Assembly (NCBI GenBank): GCA_037349105.1
Contig: JAYJMM010000039.1
Span: 1,984,001-2,048,000, forward strand
Origin: Limnomonas spitsbergensis
Lineage: Eukaryota > Chlorophyta > Chlorophyceae > Chlamydomonadales
Reading direction: 5' to 3'
DNA: 64,000 nucleotides
Position numbers and translations under genes: made by a program. A model generated the notes under the pieces. That model saw only the letters and a program-made list of their open reading frames with translations, searched no databases and was not told where the DNA came from. Below are positions 21,201-32,700 of this stretch, in pieces. Within the stretch, counting starts at the first letter, position 1. Each line of letters opens with the position of its first letter.

Positions 21201-24200
21201 TTGTGACGGGCCCGGAGCAGGCGCGGGACGCAGAGGTGTGGCAGGCCTGATGCAGGCCCTGGCGTTGGCGATGACCCGCGACGACCTGATTGCGCCCAGC
21301 TCCTGCGTCCGGCGGCACCCCACAGGCCCACCACCCTTGTGCGGCGGCAGCAGCTGCCGGTATGCGCCAGATGAAACCTCACTCTGCTCCCTCCTTGCGA
21401 CGGGCCGCGGCGCCGCCACTACTACCTGCGCCTCGGGCACCTCCTCATACTCGCCACAGCTGCCTTCGCTGCACGACCCCGCCGGAGCAGGCGGAGGCGC
21501 CTGAAGCGTGCTGAACAGGCGCGAGAGGCCACTCTCGAACGCATCCTTCTTGGAAGCCCCGGCGGGCTGCGGGCAGGGCGGCAGCACGACGTTGGCGGCG
21601 GGGGGAAGCCGTTGGACTCCCTTTGGGCCAGGCGCAATAACTGTGGTGGTTCCGGAGCTGGGCTGCGAGGACAGGCGCAGCCCTCCAGCGGGGCCGGGCG
21701 CGAGAACAGGAGCGGGAGCGGCGGTCGCGGCACCAACAGTTGTTGCTTGAGGCATCTGCTGCGCTCCTGCGGCAGCAGTGGCCTGCTGCATTCCTGCAGC
21801 AGTAGAGGCCAGCTGAGTTCCTGCGGCAGCAGTAACGGAAGCGGCCAGCTGAGTTCCTGCGGCAGCAGTGGCAGCAGTGGCCAGCTGTGTCTCTGTGGCA
21901 GCAGTGGCAGCAGTGGCCAGCTGTGTCCCTGTGGCAGCAGTAACAGCAGTGGTCTGCTGCGTCCCTGTGGCAGCAGCGGCCGGCTGAGTTCCTGTTGCAG
22001 CAGAGGCCTGTGGTGCACCTGAGATGGCTGGGGCCACCCCTCCCACTGTGATGGAAGGGGCAGCCGTCGATCGCTGCGGCCCTGGAGCGGCAGCGGCCAG
22101 CTTTTTCCCTGTCTTGGCGCCGGGAGGCGCGTCGCCGGTAGCTAGAGCAGCTGAGCTGGAAGTGGGTACAGCAGCCGCGCCTGAAGTAGCAGGAGGGGCT
22201 GGGCCAGAAGAAGGCCCAGCACCTGCGCCTGAAGTAGCAGGAGAGGCATTGCTAGAAGAGGGTCCAGCACCTGGGCCTGAAGCAGGAGGGGCTGTGCCAG
22301 AAGAGGGTCCAGCACCTGGGCCAGAATTAGCTTGATCTAAGGCGCCAGAAGCAGGCAGGGTAATGGACTGGCCGTCTGTCTTGCCGACGGCAGGTGCCTC
22401 ACGGGTAGCTTGAGCAGCCGAGCCTGAAGCAGGCCGGGCGGCTGAGCCAGAAGTAGCAAGAGCTGCTGAGCCAGAAGTAGGCTGAGCGGCTGACTGAACG
22501 GCTATCTTGGCAACAGGAGGAGCCTCAGAGGTAAAAACAGCTGCCACGCTGGCAGCTTGAGCGACCGCTCCAGAAGCAGGCCGGGCGGCCGAGCCAGAGA
22601 TAGGAAGTGCTGCTGAGCCAGAAGCAGGCCGAGCGGCCGAATTAACGGCTGTCCTGGCAACAGGAGGGGCCTCACAGGCAATAACAGCTGCCACGCTGGC
22701 AGCTTGAGCGGCTGCGCCAGTGGAGGACCGAGCGGCTGCGCCAGAGGTGGGCCTAGCCGCCGCGCCTGACGAGGGCCGAGCAGATGCGCCAGAAGAGGGC
22801 CGAGCGGTCGACTGAGCAGCTGTCTTGGCAATAGGAGGAGCCTCACAGGCAATAACAGCTGCCACACTGGCAGCTTGAGCGGCTGCGCCAGAGGTAGGCC
22901 GAGCGGCCACGCCAGAGGTGGGCCTAGCCGCCGCGCCAGAGGGGGGCTGAGTAGCTGCGCCAGAAGAGGGCCGAGCGGCCGAGCCAGAGGAGAACAAAGA
23001 ACCCGACTGGTCAACACTTTTTTGAACGGTCGTTGTCTTGGCAGCCTTAGTGACAGGAGCCACGTCATCACGTGAGGCGGGAGCAGCGGCGGCACGAGGC
23101 GCGGATGCAGAGGCTGCGATGCGGCCCCCTGAGGTTGCCCGGACGTTGGCGGCCGGTTTCCCCGAGCTGCCGGCCGACCGGGCACCCGGGCTGCTCCTCG
23201 GCTTGGACGGCCTGGATGGTTGGGCGCGGGCTGCCAGCGACGAGTTCGGCGCCGCAGCCGGAGAGAAGGCACGGGCACGGGCAGAGGCTCGAGCGCGAGC
23301 AGCCCTTCGTGCGGCCGCAGCTGCAGCATCAGCTTCAAAACGGGCCTGCTTCTCTGCGGCGTCTTTCTCCGCAGCAGCCGCCGCTGCAGCAGCTGCAGCC
23401 TTTTCCGCTGCGACCCTCTCAGCGGCCGCAGCTGCCGCCGCGGCGGCCCTTTCCTCCTCGGCCTTCTTAGCAGCCGCTGCCGCCGCAGCAGCCGCCTTCT
23501 TTTTGGCCAGATATTCCTGAACCTGGTTGCCCTTCGGCTTGAAAGTAGACAGCACTGTGACCTTCTTCGCGCCCCCTATAGGCCTCTTGGCGCCAGCTGG
23601 CGACGTGGCAGCTGGCGGCCTGTAGGTGACAGCTGGCGCTGTGACAGCTGGCGGCCTCTCCTGGGGCCGCGGCGAGTCAACAGCTGGAGAGGTGACAGCT
23701 GGAGAGGTGACAGCTGGCGGCCTCTCGAGGAGTCGCGGCGACATGGCAGCATTCAGCGCAGATGACAGTCGTGGCAACCGGGCAGCTGGGCAGGTGACAG
23801 CTGGCAATGTGACAGCTGGTGGCCCCTCGATGAGCAGCTGCCAAGGGGCAGGCAGCGGTGCAGCGGGGCAGAGCACCTGCTTCGCCAGAGGCCGGACGGA
23901 CAGCGGCCGACGGGCCAGGCAGTCCCAAAGCAACTCTCCTGCAGTCGGAGATGCTGACGAAGATGAGGGGAGGGGGCAAAGCCGCCGCTCGCAAGTGGCG
24001 GCAATTGCTTCAGTAGATGCAGCAGTACCTTCCCGCTCAGGTGTGACCAAAGGGGACTTGGCAGGGCAGGCCGCAGGAGCAGCAGCGGTGGCGGCGGTGG
24101 AAGCGGCAGCCTCCAGCTTGACTCGTGCTAGCGGCTCTAGTGCGGCGAAGGTGGCCGAGCCAGGGCAGGACACTGGACCGGCAGTGTGAGCTGCAGGGTG

Positions 24201-27200
24201 GGCATCGCCTTCTCTCTTGATGCGCAACGGAGGATCCAGAGACGAGATCCAGGCGGAGACGGCAACGCAAGTCCCATGGCCAGCAGCGGTGGCCGCAGGG
24301 GGAGCTTCGCCTTCGTGCGCAGTGGCCTGTGGTGGCATTATCCCACCAGGCGCGTGCTCGGTATTGACGCCCGCCTCTCCTGCTCCGACAGGAGGAAGCT
24401 CGCATGCAGCCGGCGGCTCTGCTTTAACTGTGAGGATGGAGGTCGAGGCACACGGCACAATGGCATGCCGGACCACTTCCTGCAGCCCTGGGCTGACGGT
24501 AGCACCAAAAAGTTCCTCTACGAGCTGTCCCGCTCCCGCTGCATGCTTTGTACGTCCTGCTGCATGCTGCGCGGGTCCCCTTGCGTGCTGCACCGCTATC
24601 CCTGCATGCTGCATGGATCCCACTGCATGCTGCATGGATCCCGCTGCATGCTGCATGGATCCTGCTGCATGCTGCATGGATCCCGCTGCATGCTGTGTGG
24701 ATCCCGCTGCATGCTGTGTGGATCCCGCTGCATGCTGCACTGCCATCGCTGCATGCTGTGTGGATCCCGCTGCATGCTGCATGGATCCCGCTGCATGCTG
24801 CATGGATCCCACTGCATGCTGCATGGATCCTGCTGCATGCTGCATGGATCCCGCTGCATGCTGTGTGGATCCCGCTGCATGCTGTGTGGATCCCGCTGCA
24901 TGCTGCACTGCCATCGCTGCATGCTGTGTGGATCCCGCTGCATGCTGTGTGGATCCCGCTGCATGCTGCACTGCCATCGCTGCATGCTGTGTGGATCCCG
25001 CTGCATGCTGCATGGATCCCGCTGCGTGCTGCACCGCTTCGGCTCCATGCTGCACTGTTCCTGCTGCATGTATCTCCACTGCGCGCTGACAGGCAGCGTA
25101 CTCATTCTCAAAGCGCCACTCCTCCGGCAGATCACGAGCAGCCGACAGCTCACAAACCACACAGAAACCGCCTTCCGCTGCGGCTCCGTCTTGGAGTAGA
25201 GGCCCGGAGCCCAACCCTGGATCTATTCCCAGATCCGGATCCGAGGGTACTGGATCCGGATCCAAGGGGTCTGGATTTGGATCTGAGGGCTCCATCTTGA
25301 CCGACAAAACCTGGAAAGCAACAGCCGCAGCAGCGTCTCGCTCTCTCCTCACACATAACCCTTCCCGAGGCACCAGGGAATCTGCCGCACCCTGTTCGGC
25401 CGCGCAAGGCTCCGACAGTTGGGCCAAATACAGCAATCCGGAATCCACCGCAGGGCCAATGTGGGATTGGGTATGAGAGCAGACAGGAGCTGCTGCCAAG
25501 TCTCCTGACACCTGGTTGGCTTGCATGTCACTAAGCTGTTGTTGCTGCTGATGTTGTTGCTGTTGCTGCTGCAGTTGCTGTGGTTGCTGCTGCTCTTGCT
25601 GTTGTTGCTGTCGTTGTTGCAGCAGCTGTTCCAGCTGCTCCCGCTGTTTCAGCAGCTCATGCTGCTGTCGCTCCTGTTGCTGATGCAGTTCTTGCATCAG
25701 CTGCTGCTGCTGCTGTTGCTGATGATGATGTTGCTGCTGCATCTCTTGCTGCGTCTGTTGTTGCAGCAGCTGGTGCAGCTGTTCCTGCTGCTGCAGCAGC
25801 TGCTGCTGCTGCTGTTGCTGCTGTCGCTGCAGCTGGTGCAGCTGCTGCTGCTGCTGGTGCAGCTCCTTCCGGCGGACATCAGCAAGCCTTGCCGCTGTCA
25901 TCTTCAGCCAGGCCCTCACCATTTCACCATCGAAGTCTGCATCAAAGGCCTGCACTTGTGCGTGGTAGTCGGCCGCCTCCGACTCCTGCAGCTTCATATG
26001 AGCCCACCACGTCATCACCAGCATGCGGTGCGCCGTTGCCTGCTGCCTCACGGCAGCCGAAACCGGTTCCAAAGCGTGCAGCGGCGGGACGGAAGCATTG
26101 GCAGCAAGGCAGGGCGGCGAATCTGCGGTCCAGGCCGCGGCGCCGACAGGAGCGACGGAAGCCTCCGCCTCTGCCGCAGCTGCCGCGGCATTGTACTGCT
26201 GAGCTTGGAGCAGGCACAGGGCTGTGCCCAGCCTGCGTAGCGCACAGCCAGCCACCTCATCAATTGTGTACAAGGGCTGCATGGCAGGCGTTCTGGCCGG
26301 ATGCGGCCCCACATCGTCGTCCCCGGCGGCAGGCGCGGCAGAACTGGAACTGCTGCTTTGGTCCCCGCCGGCGCCCAGCCCGCTGCCTGCTCGTGAGTGC
26401 GCCTCACCGATCGCCTCGGCCAGCATGCGCCCAAGCGCGACCTCCGGGAATCGCGCCAGCGAGGGCTGCGTGGAGAGGCAGCTGATGTCCAGGTGCTGGC
26501 CGCTGCGGGAGACCAGCAGAGGATGCTGCTGGGGCTGGCCTGTTTCGATGGCGGCTGCAGCGTGGCCGTGCCAAGCCACCGACTGGATGATGTGCAGCTT
26601 TGGGCCGAGCAGTGGGCAGCAGGATTCTGTGGAGGGGGTAAGGTTTACATTCAGGGTTTAGGTCAGCGGGATTCTGTGGAGGGGGGTAGGGTTTAAATTC
26701 GGGGTTTGGGGCAGCGGGATTCTGTGTAGGGGGGTAGGGTTTACATTCGGGTTTGGGACAGCGGGATTCTGTGGAGGGGGTAGGGTTTACATTCGGGGTT
26801 TAGGGCAGCGGGATTCTGTTGACGGATAGGTCTAGGTGCTGGGAAAGCTGAGCTTCGTTGAAGGAGAGCCCTGCTTATTTGAAGGTGCTTCAGCTACAAA
26901 ACAGGTACAGCACTACCTATGGCGCCGGGGGGGGGGGGGGCTGGTGCAAGACGCCATATTGCTTGGGCCACTGGCCGTATGCCGATCAAGGTTGGGTCCC
27001 CCCCCGCCCCCTTTTGGGTCCCAGTAGTTCCCGCCCAGAAGCCTGCCAAAGGTGTTTTAGTGCACATGGTAAAGGTTTGGTCCCACAGTCCTACAGGTGG
27101 CTACCCGTCAGCCTGCCCAAGGTAGTTTAGTGCGCAGGGTCAAGGTTTGGTCCCACAGTCCCAGAGGTGACTACCCGTCAGCCTGCCCAAGGTAGTTTAG

Positions 27201-27982
27201 TGCGCATGGTCAAGGTTTGGTCCCCACAGTCCCAGAGGTGGCAACTCGGCAGCCTGCTCAAGGTAGTTTGGTGCGCATGGTCAAGGGTTGCCCCCCCCCC
27301 CCCCTATTGGTTCCCAGTAGTGCCCGCCCAGCAACATGCCCAGGGTAGCTTTGTGCCCATGGTCAAGGTTTGGTCCCCACAGGCCAAGAGGTGGCTGCCT
27401 GGCAGCCTGCCCAAGGTAGTTTGGTGGACACTGAAATAGACACGGATAGACTCATACCAGCCAGCCATGCAGGATTACAGACAGGGGGGCGGAGGAGCGC
27501 TTGTATGGGCCTCAGCCTCTCCATGCAGGCAATGTAGAGTAACATGGGCAACCTCTGTCTGTCATGCATGCATGCATGCATCAGGCGATTCCGCGTTGGG
27601 GCAGGATGGGAAATGGGCAGTGCTGCCAGGAATAATGTCGGGAGGAGCAGGAGGTCGTGGGTATCGGCGAGCCTGTGTCATTAGCGGACATGCTTCATGA
27701 CTCCTCCATTATGAATGCAGCTCCACCCCTCTCTTCTCGACCCTGCCCCGGCTGACGAGCCTTACCGTCAATCACAACTGCCCCGGTCAAGCACGAGGTG
27801 AAGAGACCAGGAGTCAGAGGCGAGCAGGTGACACTACTGCTTGCGCTGTCACTGACGCTGCTTTTGGTGCTGTTGTTGCGATGCAAGAGCGCTGCCTCCA
27901 CCTGTAGCACCTCCTCGACGCGACCGCGAGGCAGGTAGAGCAGCCAGAACGCGTCGATCGTGTTACAGCCAGCCATAGCCAT
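18230..27982 (-). CDS. Very large Gln/Ala/Ser-rich protein of unknown function, six exons
   Basis: Minus-strand exons: A 27982-27766 (ATG start, MAMAGCNTIDAFWLLYLPRG), B 26626 to about 20960, C about 20952-20791, D 20366-20134, E 19653-19428, F 18487-18230 (TAG stop). Phases agree at A/B (1), C/D (0), D/E (2) and E/F (0). The B/C border is unresolved: a frame change is needed near 20950-21080. The product is about 2,250 residues. Exon B encodes GPKLHIIQSVAWHG near its start, a conserved-looking block (WWAHMKLQESEAADYHAQVQ), a poly-Q segment (25540-25870), 7-residue GSMQHAA repeats (24560-25050), an Ala/Lys/Glu helix (23290-23520) and SGAAARP-type repeats (22150-23000). Exons C-F look folded and unrepeated: PIEVACVVYDMALEHVLW, RQGHHFWFNPGKPAS, IDLVTWLQGEVGYGP, GLRIFLARNFRWLVRI. 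Lys/Arg patches (KMPRRARGKPKHK, KGGKRARM) suggest a nuclear protein. I recognise no family; a chromatin or transcription role is only a guess. Confidence 0.7.
18870..19410 (-). repeat. Degenerate copies of the exon E 3' end and donor
   Basis: On the minus strand, the end of exon E (GTGGCTGCAAGGCGAGGTC ... GGGGCAGAGTGTCCCCCGG ... GTACGT) recurs at about 19290-19350, 19125-19190 and 18958-19025, with a spacing near 165 bp. The copies sit in the E/F intron immediately after the real donor and are diverged and shifted in frame. Confidence 0.75.
19865..20075. repeat. About 65-bp repeats with telomere-like TTTAGGG/CCCTAAA
   Basis: Three to four units containing CATGTCACATTCTTTGGCCC and AAATGGGAGGG, each ending in a CCCTAAACCCTAAT-type tract. 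It lies in the D/E intron of the large minus-strand gene. Confidence 0.75.
20350..20580 (-). repeat. Three in-frame 84-bp copies of the exon D splice acceptor
   Basis: On the minus strand each unit carries CCGTGCAG|GCGCTG followed by the start of exon D (AL[HR]SHY). Acceptors fall at 20366, 20450 and 20534. The unit is 84 bp (28 codons) and stop-free, so use of any of the three acceptors keeps the frame and adds 0, 28 or 56 residues. Confidence 0.8.
24560..25050 (-). repeat. 21-bp coding minisatellite (GSMQHAA/GSTQHAA)
   Basis: About 23 units of 21 bp inside exon B. On the plus strand each contains GGATCC and GCATGCTG. The unit length is a multiple of three and the heptapeptide is kept, with MAVQHAA variants at regular intervals, so the array expanded while coding. 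Confidence 0.9.
26630..26830 (-). repeat. About 46-bp array of the exon B splice acceptor
   Basis: On the minus strand the real acceptor and exon start, CCCTCCACAG|AATCCTGCTGCCC, is repeated about four times upstream as CCCTCCACAG|AATCCCGCTGCCC. The units are separated by AAACCCGAATGTAAACCCTA-like telomeric-type spacers. Confidence 0.8.
27020..27435 (+). repeat. About 65-75-bp tandem repeats
   Basis: Five to six units containing GTCAAGGTTTGGTCCC, CACAGTCCCAGAGGTGG and CAGCCTGCCCAAGGTAGTTT. It lies in the A/B intron of the large minus-strand gene. Segment D copy 3 (26919-26985) lies just before it. Confidence 0.75.
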
Positions 27983-28239
27983 GTGGATGCCTATCTTTGA
28001 TGCTGGCAAGACATGCCCCTGCGCTTTGCTGACGTCCTAGCTGGGGCCATGCAGACTAGGGCGGTGATCGGGGTTCCTGTTTTTGCAGCGTCAACATCTT
28101 TCCAGTATCGAAAATATCAGGTGAAACGGACAGGGAAGGTTGGCTAGAACTTGAAGAAACCAAGAAAGAAAAAATAAGCCTGGGTGTGTCTAAAAGGAGG
28201 GAAAACGATTCTGCTTACTGGAAACCAGATTCAGTTGGT
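27983..28239. promoter_or_regulatory. Probable upstream region of the large minus-strand gene
   Basis: Non-repetitive sequence just 5' of the chosen ATG at 27982. No TATA box or other motif that I would defend is visible. The assignment rests only on position. Confidence 0.3.
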
Positions 28240-28560
28240 GCTCAGGGCTAGGGAGACTGTGGTTTCGGAAGATCCAAAAATACAAAATGCGTATGAAAGA
28301 TAGGATGAAAGATATGTTGAGGCTTCTATCTGAATTCTCTTCCAGGAAACTATTTGTGTAGGAAGATAAAATGTGTCACGACCACGACACGTGTCTGAGC
28401 GTGATCGCCGTTCCCAACCACATGTCCCGACGATGGCGGCATGCCCTCCGTTGTCACGCATGCTCCGTTGAGCCCGTGCGTTGAGCCCCGTATCTGCCCG
28501 TGATCGCGACCGTGCTGACGTGTACACCAGATTGTCAGGTCTCGATCTCCGGGACCAGTA
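28240..28560 (-). repeat. Dispersed element F, minus-strand copy
   Basis: The reverse complement matches 15195-15520 over about 310 bp with substitutions and small indels, for example an extra CGCACGGGCTCAA. Similarity ends at the same two boundaries as in the other copy. Confidence 0.75.
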
Positions 28561-29249
28561 AATTGGGTATGCCTCCACAGGCCGCATGGACTGAATGGCA
28601 TTGCATGGCCATCGATGTTGCCTGTCATCCTGTGGATTGATCCTGAATAAATATCGACGTACACCTTAATTTCCACACGTATCCACGTGTTAACTGCCAA
28701 TGCCTAGACCCTCGGTCAATACGCACACGCACGCACGCGCAAGGGAACTTAGTAACTAACCCTAAACTGATCTTATTAGACATTCAAGATGCACCATGTC
28801 ATCATCGTTGATTGGCTCAGTCCGCCAGCACGTTGTCGATCAGGGTTGTCGAATGCATTTATTCGGATATTCGCACCTTCCCTCCCTGATGGCGAAGCTG
28901 GATCGCCCGCGCCCGGCTTTGTGTCTTATTTAATGAACACTGCTGACGATCAAGTGCTCACTGGCGCCTGTAAATGAGTGAATGTGCTACATACTAATGC
29001 CATTATGCCACTGTGCCTAAGCAGCGTGTCATGTGCAAACATGCATGTCAGCGAGAACTTTGTTGATTGCCTGAGTTGTTTGCGGGCAGAGCGTGGCAGC
29101 AGGCGGCATCACGAGGCGGCATGCATGGCAGCAGGCAATTCAATTAGACAACGGGATGTGCGGTACATCCAGGGCGCAAATGAACCAGCCATTCTTTCGA
29201 CGAAAGCACTTCGGTCTGTTCAACCTGAGTATCCGGTAAACCTGTAGCG
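28561..29249. other. Intergenic; left flank of the CACTA element
   Basis: No gene recognised. It ends in GCG (29247-29249), which is repeated at 41761-41763 as the target-site duplication. Confidence 0.4.
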
Positions 29250-29280
29250 CACTACTACTCAAACCCCCTGTTTTGGTAGG
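29250..29280 (+). repeat. Left terminal inverted repeat of the CACTA element
   Basis: 31 bp, beginning CACTACTACTC and ending TTTTGGTAGG. It is identical to the reverse complement of 41730-41760. Confidence 0.92.
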
Positions 29281-29734
29281 TAGGTGGTGTCAAACTGGTA
29301 GGTTTTCCTACCGATTTCAGCCAACTTACCAAAAATTAGGGCTATGATTCCCCGACCTACCAGAATTGGCTTGCACCTACCATTTCTTGCCTAGTCCCCT
29401 ACCAAAGATCTCAAAACCTGCCATTTTTTGTCCAGCCCCTACAAAAATGCCAAGTGAGCCAAGTTGAAACAAATGGGGCAAACAATTAGCAAACAATCCA
29501 GTCAATCGACATGATGTCCCTCATTTAACTTTTTAGCAATCCTTGTTTTATAAGGGAAACAAAGCCACACTCGTAGGGTGGAGGTTCATTGGACAAAGAA
29601 CGTGGAGATGGTGTTTTAGGGGATGGAGGGAATGATGAAAGTAAGGAAATGGGGAGTGGGGGCTATAGATGGGGAATTAAAGAGTTAAACCAAAATCTAT
29701 AGAGCAAGTGGGCCACTAGGGCCCATCTATAGCA

Positions 29735-32700
29735 TTTGGGGGGAGGGGAGACTGCTGGCGGAGGAGGTCAGAGTGCGCTGGTGAGAGTGGGGCTTGGTGG
29801 CGGAGGAGGTCAGAGTGCGATGGGGAGAGCGGGGCTTGGTGACGGAGGAGGTCGGAGTGCGCTGAGGAGACGGGGGCTTGGTGGCGGAGGAGACAGGAGT
29901 GCACTGGGTAGAAGGGGGCTTAGTGGCGGAGGAGGTCAGAGTGCGCTGGGGGGAGGGGGGACTGGAGGCAGAGGAGGTCAGAGTGTGTTGGGGGGAGGGG
30001 AACTGGTGGTGGAGAAGGTCAGAGTGTGTTGGGGGGAGGGGGGCTGGTGGCGGAGGAGGTCGGAGTGCGCTGGGGAGGGGGGGCAAGAGGCAGAGGAGGT
30101 CAGAGTGTGTTGGTGGGAGGGGGACTGGTGGCGGAGGAGGTCAGAGTGTGTTAGGGGGAGGGGGGCTGGTGGCGGAGGACGTCGGAGTGCGCTGGGGGGA
30201 GTGGGGGCTGTTGAGGAGACAGGAGTGCGATGGGGGAGGGGGGGATGGTGGCGGAGGAGGTCGGAGTGCGCAGGGGGGAGGGGGGACTGGTGGCGGAGGA
30301 GGTCAAGAGTGCGCTGGGGGGAGGGGGGCTTGGTGATGGAGGGGGTTGAAGTGCGCAGGGGGGAGGGGAGCTGGTGGCGGAGGAGGTCGGAGTGCGCTGG
30401 GGAGAGGGGGGCTTGGTGGTGGAGGAGGTCAGACTGCGCTGGTAGGAGGGGGGCTTGGTTGCGGGGAGGTTGGAGTGCGCTGGGGGAGGGGGGGCTGGTG
30501 GCGGAGGAGGTCGGAGTGCGCTGGGGAGAGGGGGGCTTGTTGGCGGAGGAGGTCAGAGTGCGATGGGGGGAGGGGGGCTTGGTGGCGGAGGAGGTCGGAG
30601 TGCGCTGAGGAGAGGGGGGCTTGGTGGCGGAGGAGACAGGAATGCGCTGGGTAGAGGGGGGCTTAGTGGCGGAGGAGGTCAGAGTGCGCTGAGGGGAGGG
30701 GGGACTAGAGGCAGAGGAGGTCAGAGTGTGTTGGGGGGAGGGGGACTGGTGGCGGAGGAGGTCAGAGTGTGTTGGGGGGAGGGGGACTGGTGGCGGAGGA
30801 GGTTGGAGTGCGCTGGGGGCAGGGGGGGCTGGTGGCGGAGGAGGTCAGAGTGCGCTGGCGGGAGGGGGGGCCTGGTGGCGGAGGAGGTCAGAGTGCGCTG
30901 GGGGGAGGGTGGGCTGGTGGCGGAGGAGGTCGGAGTGCGCTGGGGGGAGGGGGGGCTGGAGGCAGAGGAAGTCAGAGTGTGTTGGGGGGAGGGGGACTGG
31001 TGGCGGAGGAGGTCAGAGTGTGTTGGGGGGAGGGGAGCTGGTGGCGGAGGAGGTCGGAGTGCGCTGGGGAGAGGGGGGCTTGGTGGTGGAGGAGGTCATA
31101 CTGCGCTGGTAGGAGGGGGGCTTAGTTGCGGGGAGGTTGGAGTGCGCTGGGGGAGGGGGGGCTGGTGGCGGATGAGGTCGGAGTGCGCTGGGGAGAGGGG
31201 GGCTTGTTGGCGGAGGAGGTCAGAGTGCGATGGGGGGAGGGGGGCTTGGTGACGGAGGAGGTCGGAGTGCGCTGAGAAGAGGGGGGCTTGGTGGCGGAGG
31301 AGACAGGAGTGCGCTGGGTAGAGGGGGGCTTAGTGGCGGAGGAGGTCAGAGTGCGCTGGGGGGAGGGGGGACTGGAGGCAGAGGAGGTCAGAGTGTGTTG
31401 GGGGGAGGGGAACTGGTGGCGGAGGAGGTCAGAGTGTGTTGGGGGGAGGGGGACTGGTGGCGGAGGAGGTTGGAGTGCGCTGGGGGCAGGGGGGGCTGGT
31501 GGCGGAGGAGGTCAGAGTGCGCTGGCGGGAGGGGGGGCCTGGTGGCGGAGGAGGTCAGAGTGCGCTGGGGGGAGGGTGGGCTGGTGGCGGAGGAGGTCGG
31601 AGTGCGCTGGGGGGAGGGGGGGCTGGAGGCAGAGGAGGTCAGAGTGTGTTGGGGGGAGGGGGACTGGTGGCGGAGGAGGTCAGAGTGTGTTGGGGGGAGG
31701 GGAGCTGGTGGCGGAGGAGGTCGGAGTGCGCTGGGGAGAGGGGGGCTTGGTGGTGGAGGAGGTCATACTGCGCTGGTAGGAGGGGGGCTTAGTTGCGGGG
31801 AGGTTGGAGTGCGCTGGGGGAGGGGGGGCTGGTGGTGGAGGAGGTCGGAGTGCGCTGGGGAAAGGGGGGCTTGTTGGCGGAGGAGGTCAGAGTGCGATGG
31901 GGGGAGGGGGGCTTGGTGGCGGAGGAGGTCGGAGTGCGCTGAGAAGAGGGGGGCTTGGTGGCGGAGGAGACAGGAGTGCGCTGGGTAGAGGGGGGCTTAG
32001 TGGCGGAGGAGGTCAGAGTGCGCTGGGGGGAGGGGGGACTGGAGGCAGAGGAGGTCAGAGTGTGTTGGGGGGAGGGGGACTGGTGGCGGAGGAGGTCAGA
32101 GTGTGTTGGGGGGAGGGGGACTGGTGGCGGAGGAGGTTGGAGTGCGCTGGGGGCAGGGGGGGCTGGTGGCAGAGGAGGTCAGAGTGCGCTGGCGGGAGGG
32201 GGGGCCTGGTGGCGGAGGAGGTCAGAGTGCGCTGGGGGGAGGGTGGGCTGGTGGCGGAGGAGGTCGGAGTGCGCTGGGGGGAGGGGGGGCTGGAGGCAGA
32301 GGAGGTCAGAGTGTGTTGGGGGGAGGGGGGACTGGAGGCAGAGGAGGTCAGAGTGTGTTGGGGGGAAGGGGACTGGTGGCGGAGGAGGTCAGAGTGTGTT
32401 CGGGGGAGGGGAGCTGGTGGCGGAGGAGGTCGGAGTGCGCTGGGGAGAGGGGGGCTTGGTGGTGGAGGAGGTCATACTGCGCTGGTAGGAGGGGGGCTTA
32501 GTTGCGGGGAGGTTGGAGTGCGCTGGGGGAGGGGGGGCTGGTGGTGGAGGAGGTCGGAGTGCGCTGGGGAGAGGGGGGCTTGTTGGCGGAGGAGGTCAGA
32601 GTGCGATGGGGGGAGGGGGGCTTGGTGGCGGAGGAGGTCGGAGTGCGCTGAGAAGAGGGGGGCTTGGTGGCGGAGGAGACAGGAGTGCTCTGGGTAGAGG

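Noticed and set aside
21422..23765. Plus-strand frames of 130-280 residues opposite exon B
   Set aside because: Antisense shadows of the Ala/Ser-rich coding exon.
26640..26820. Possible true telomere
   Set aside because: TTTAGGG-type pieces are short, degenerate and embedded in an intronic array with gene sequence on both sides.
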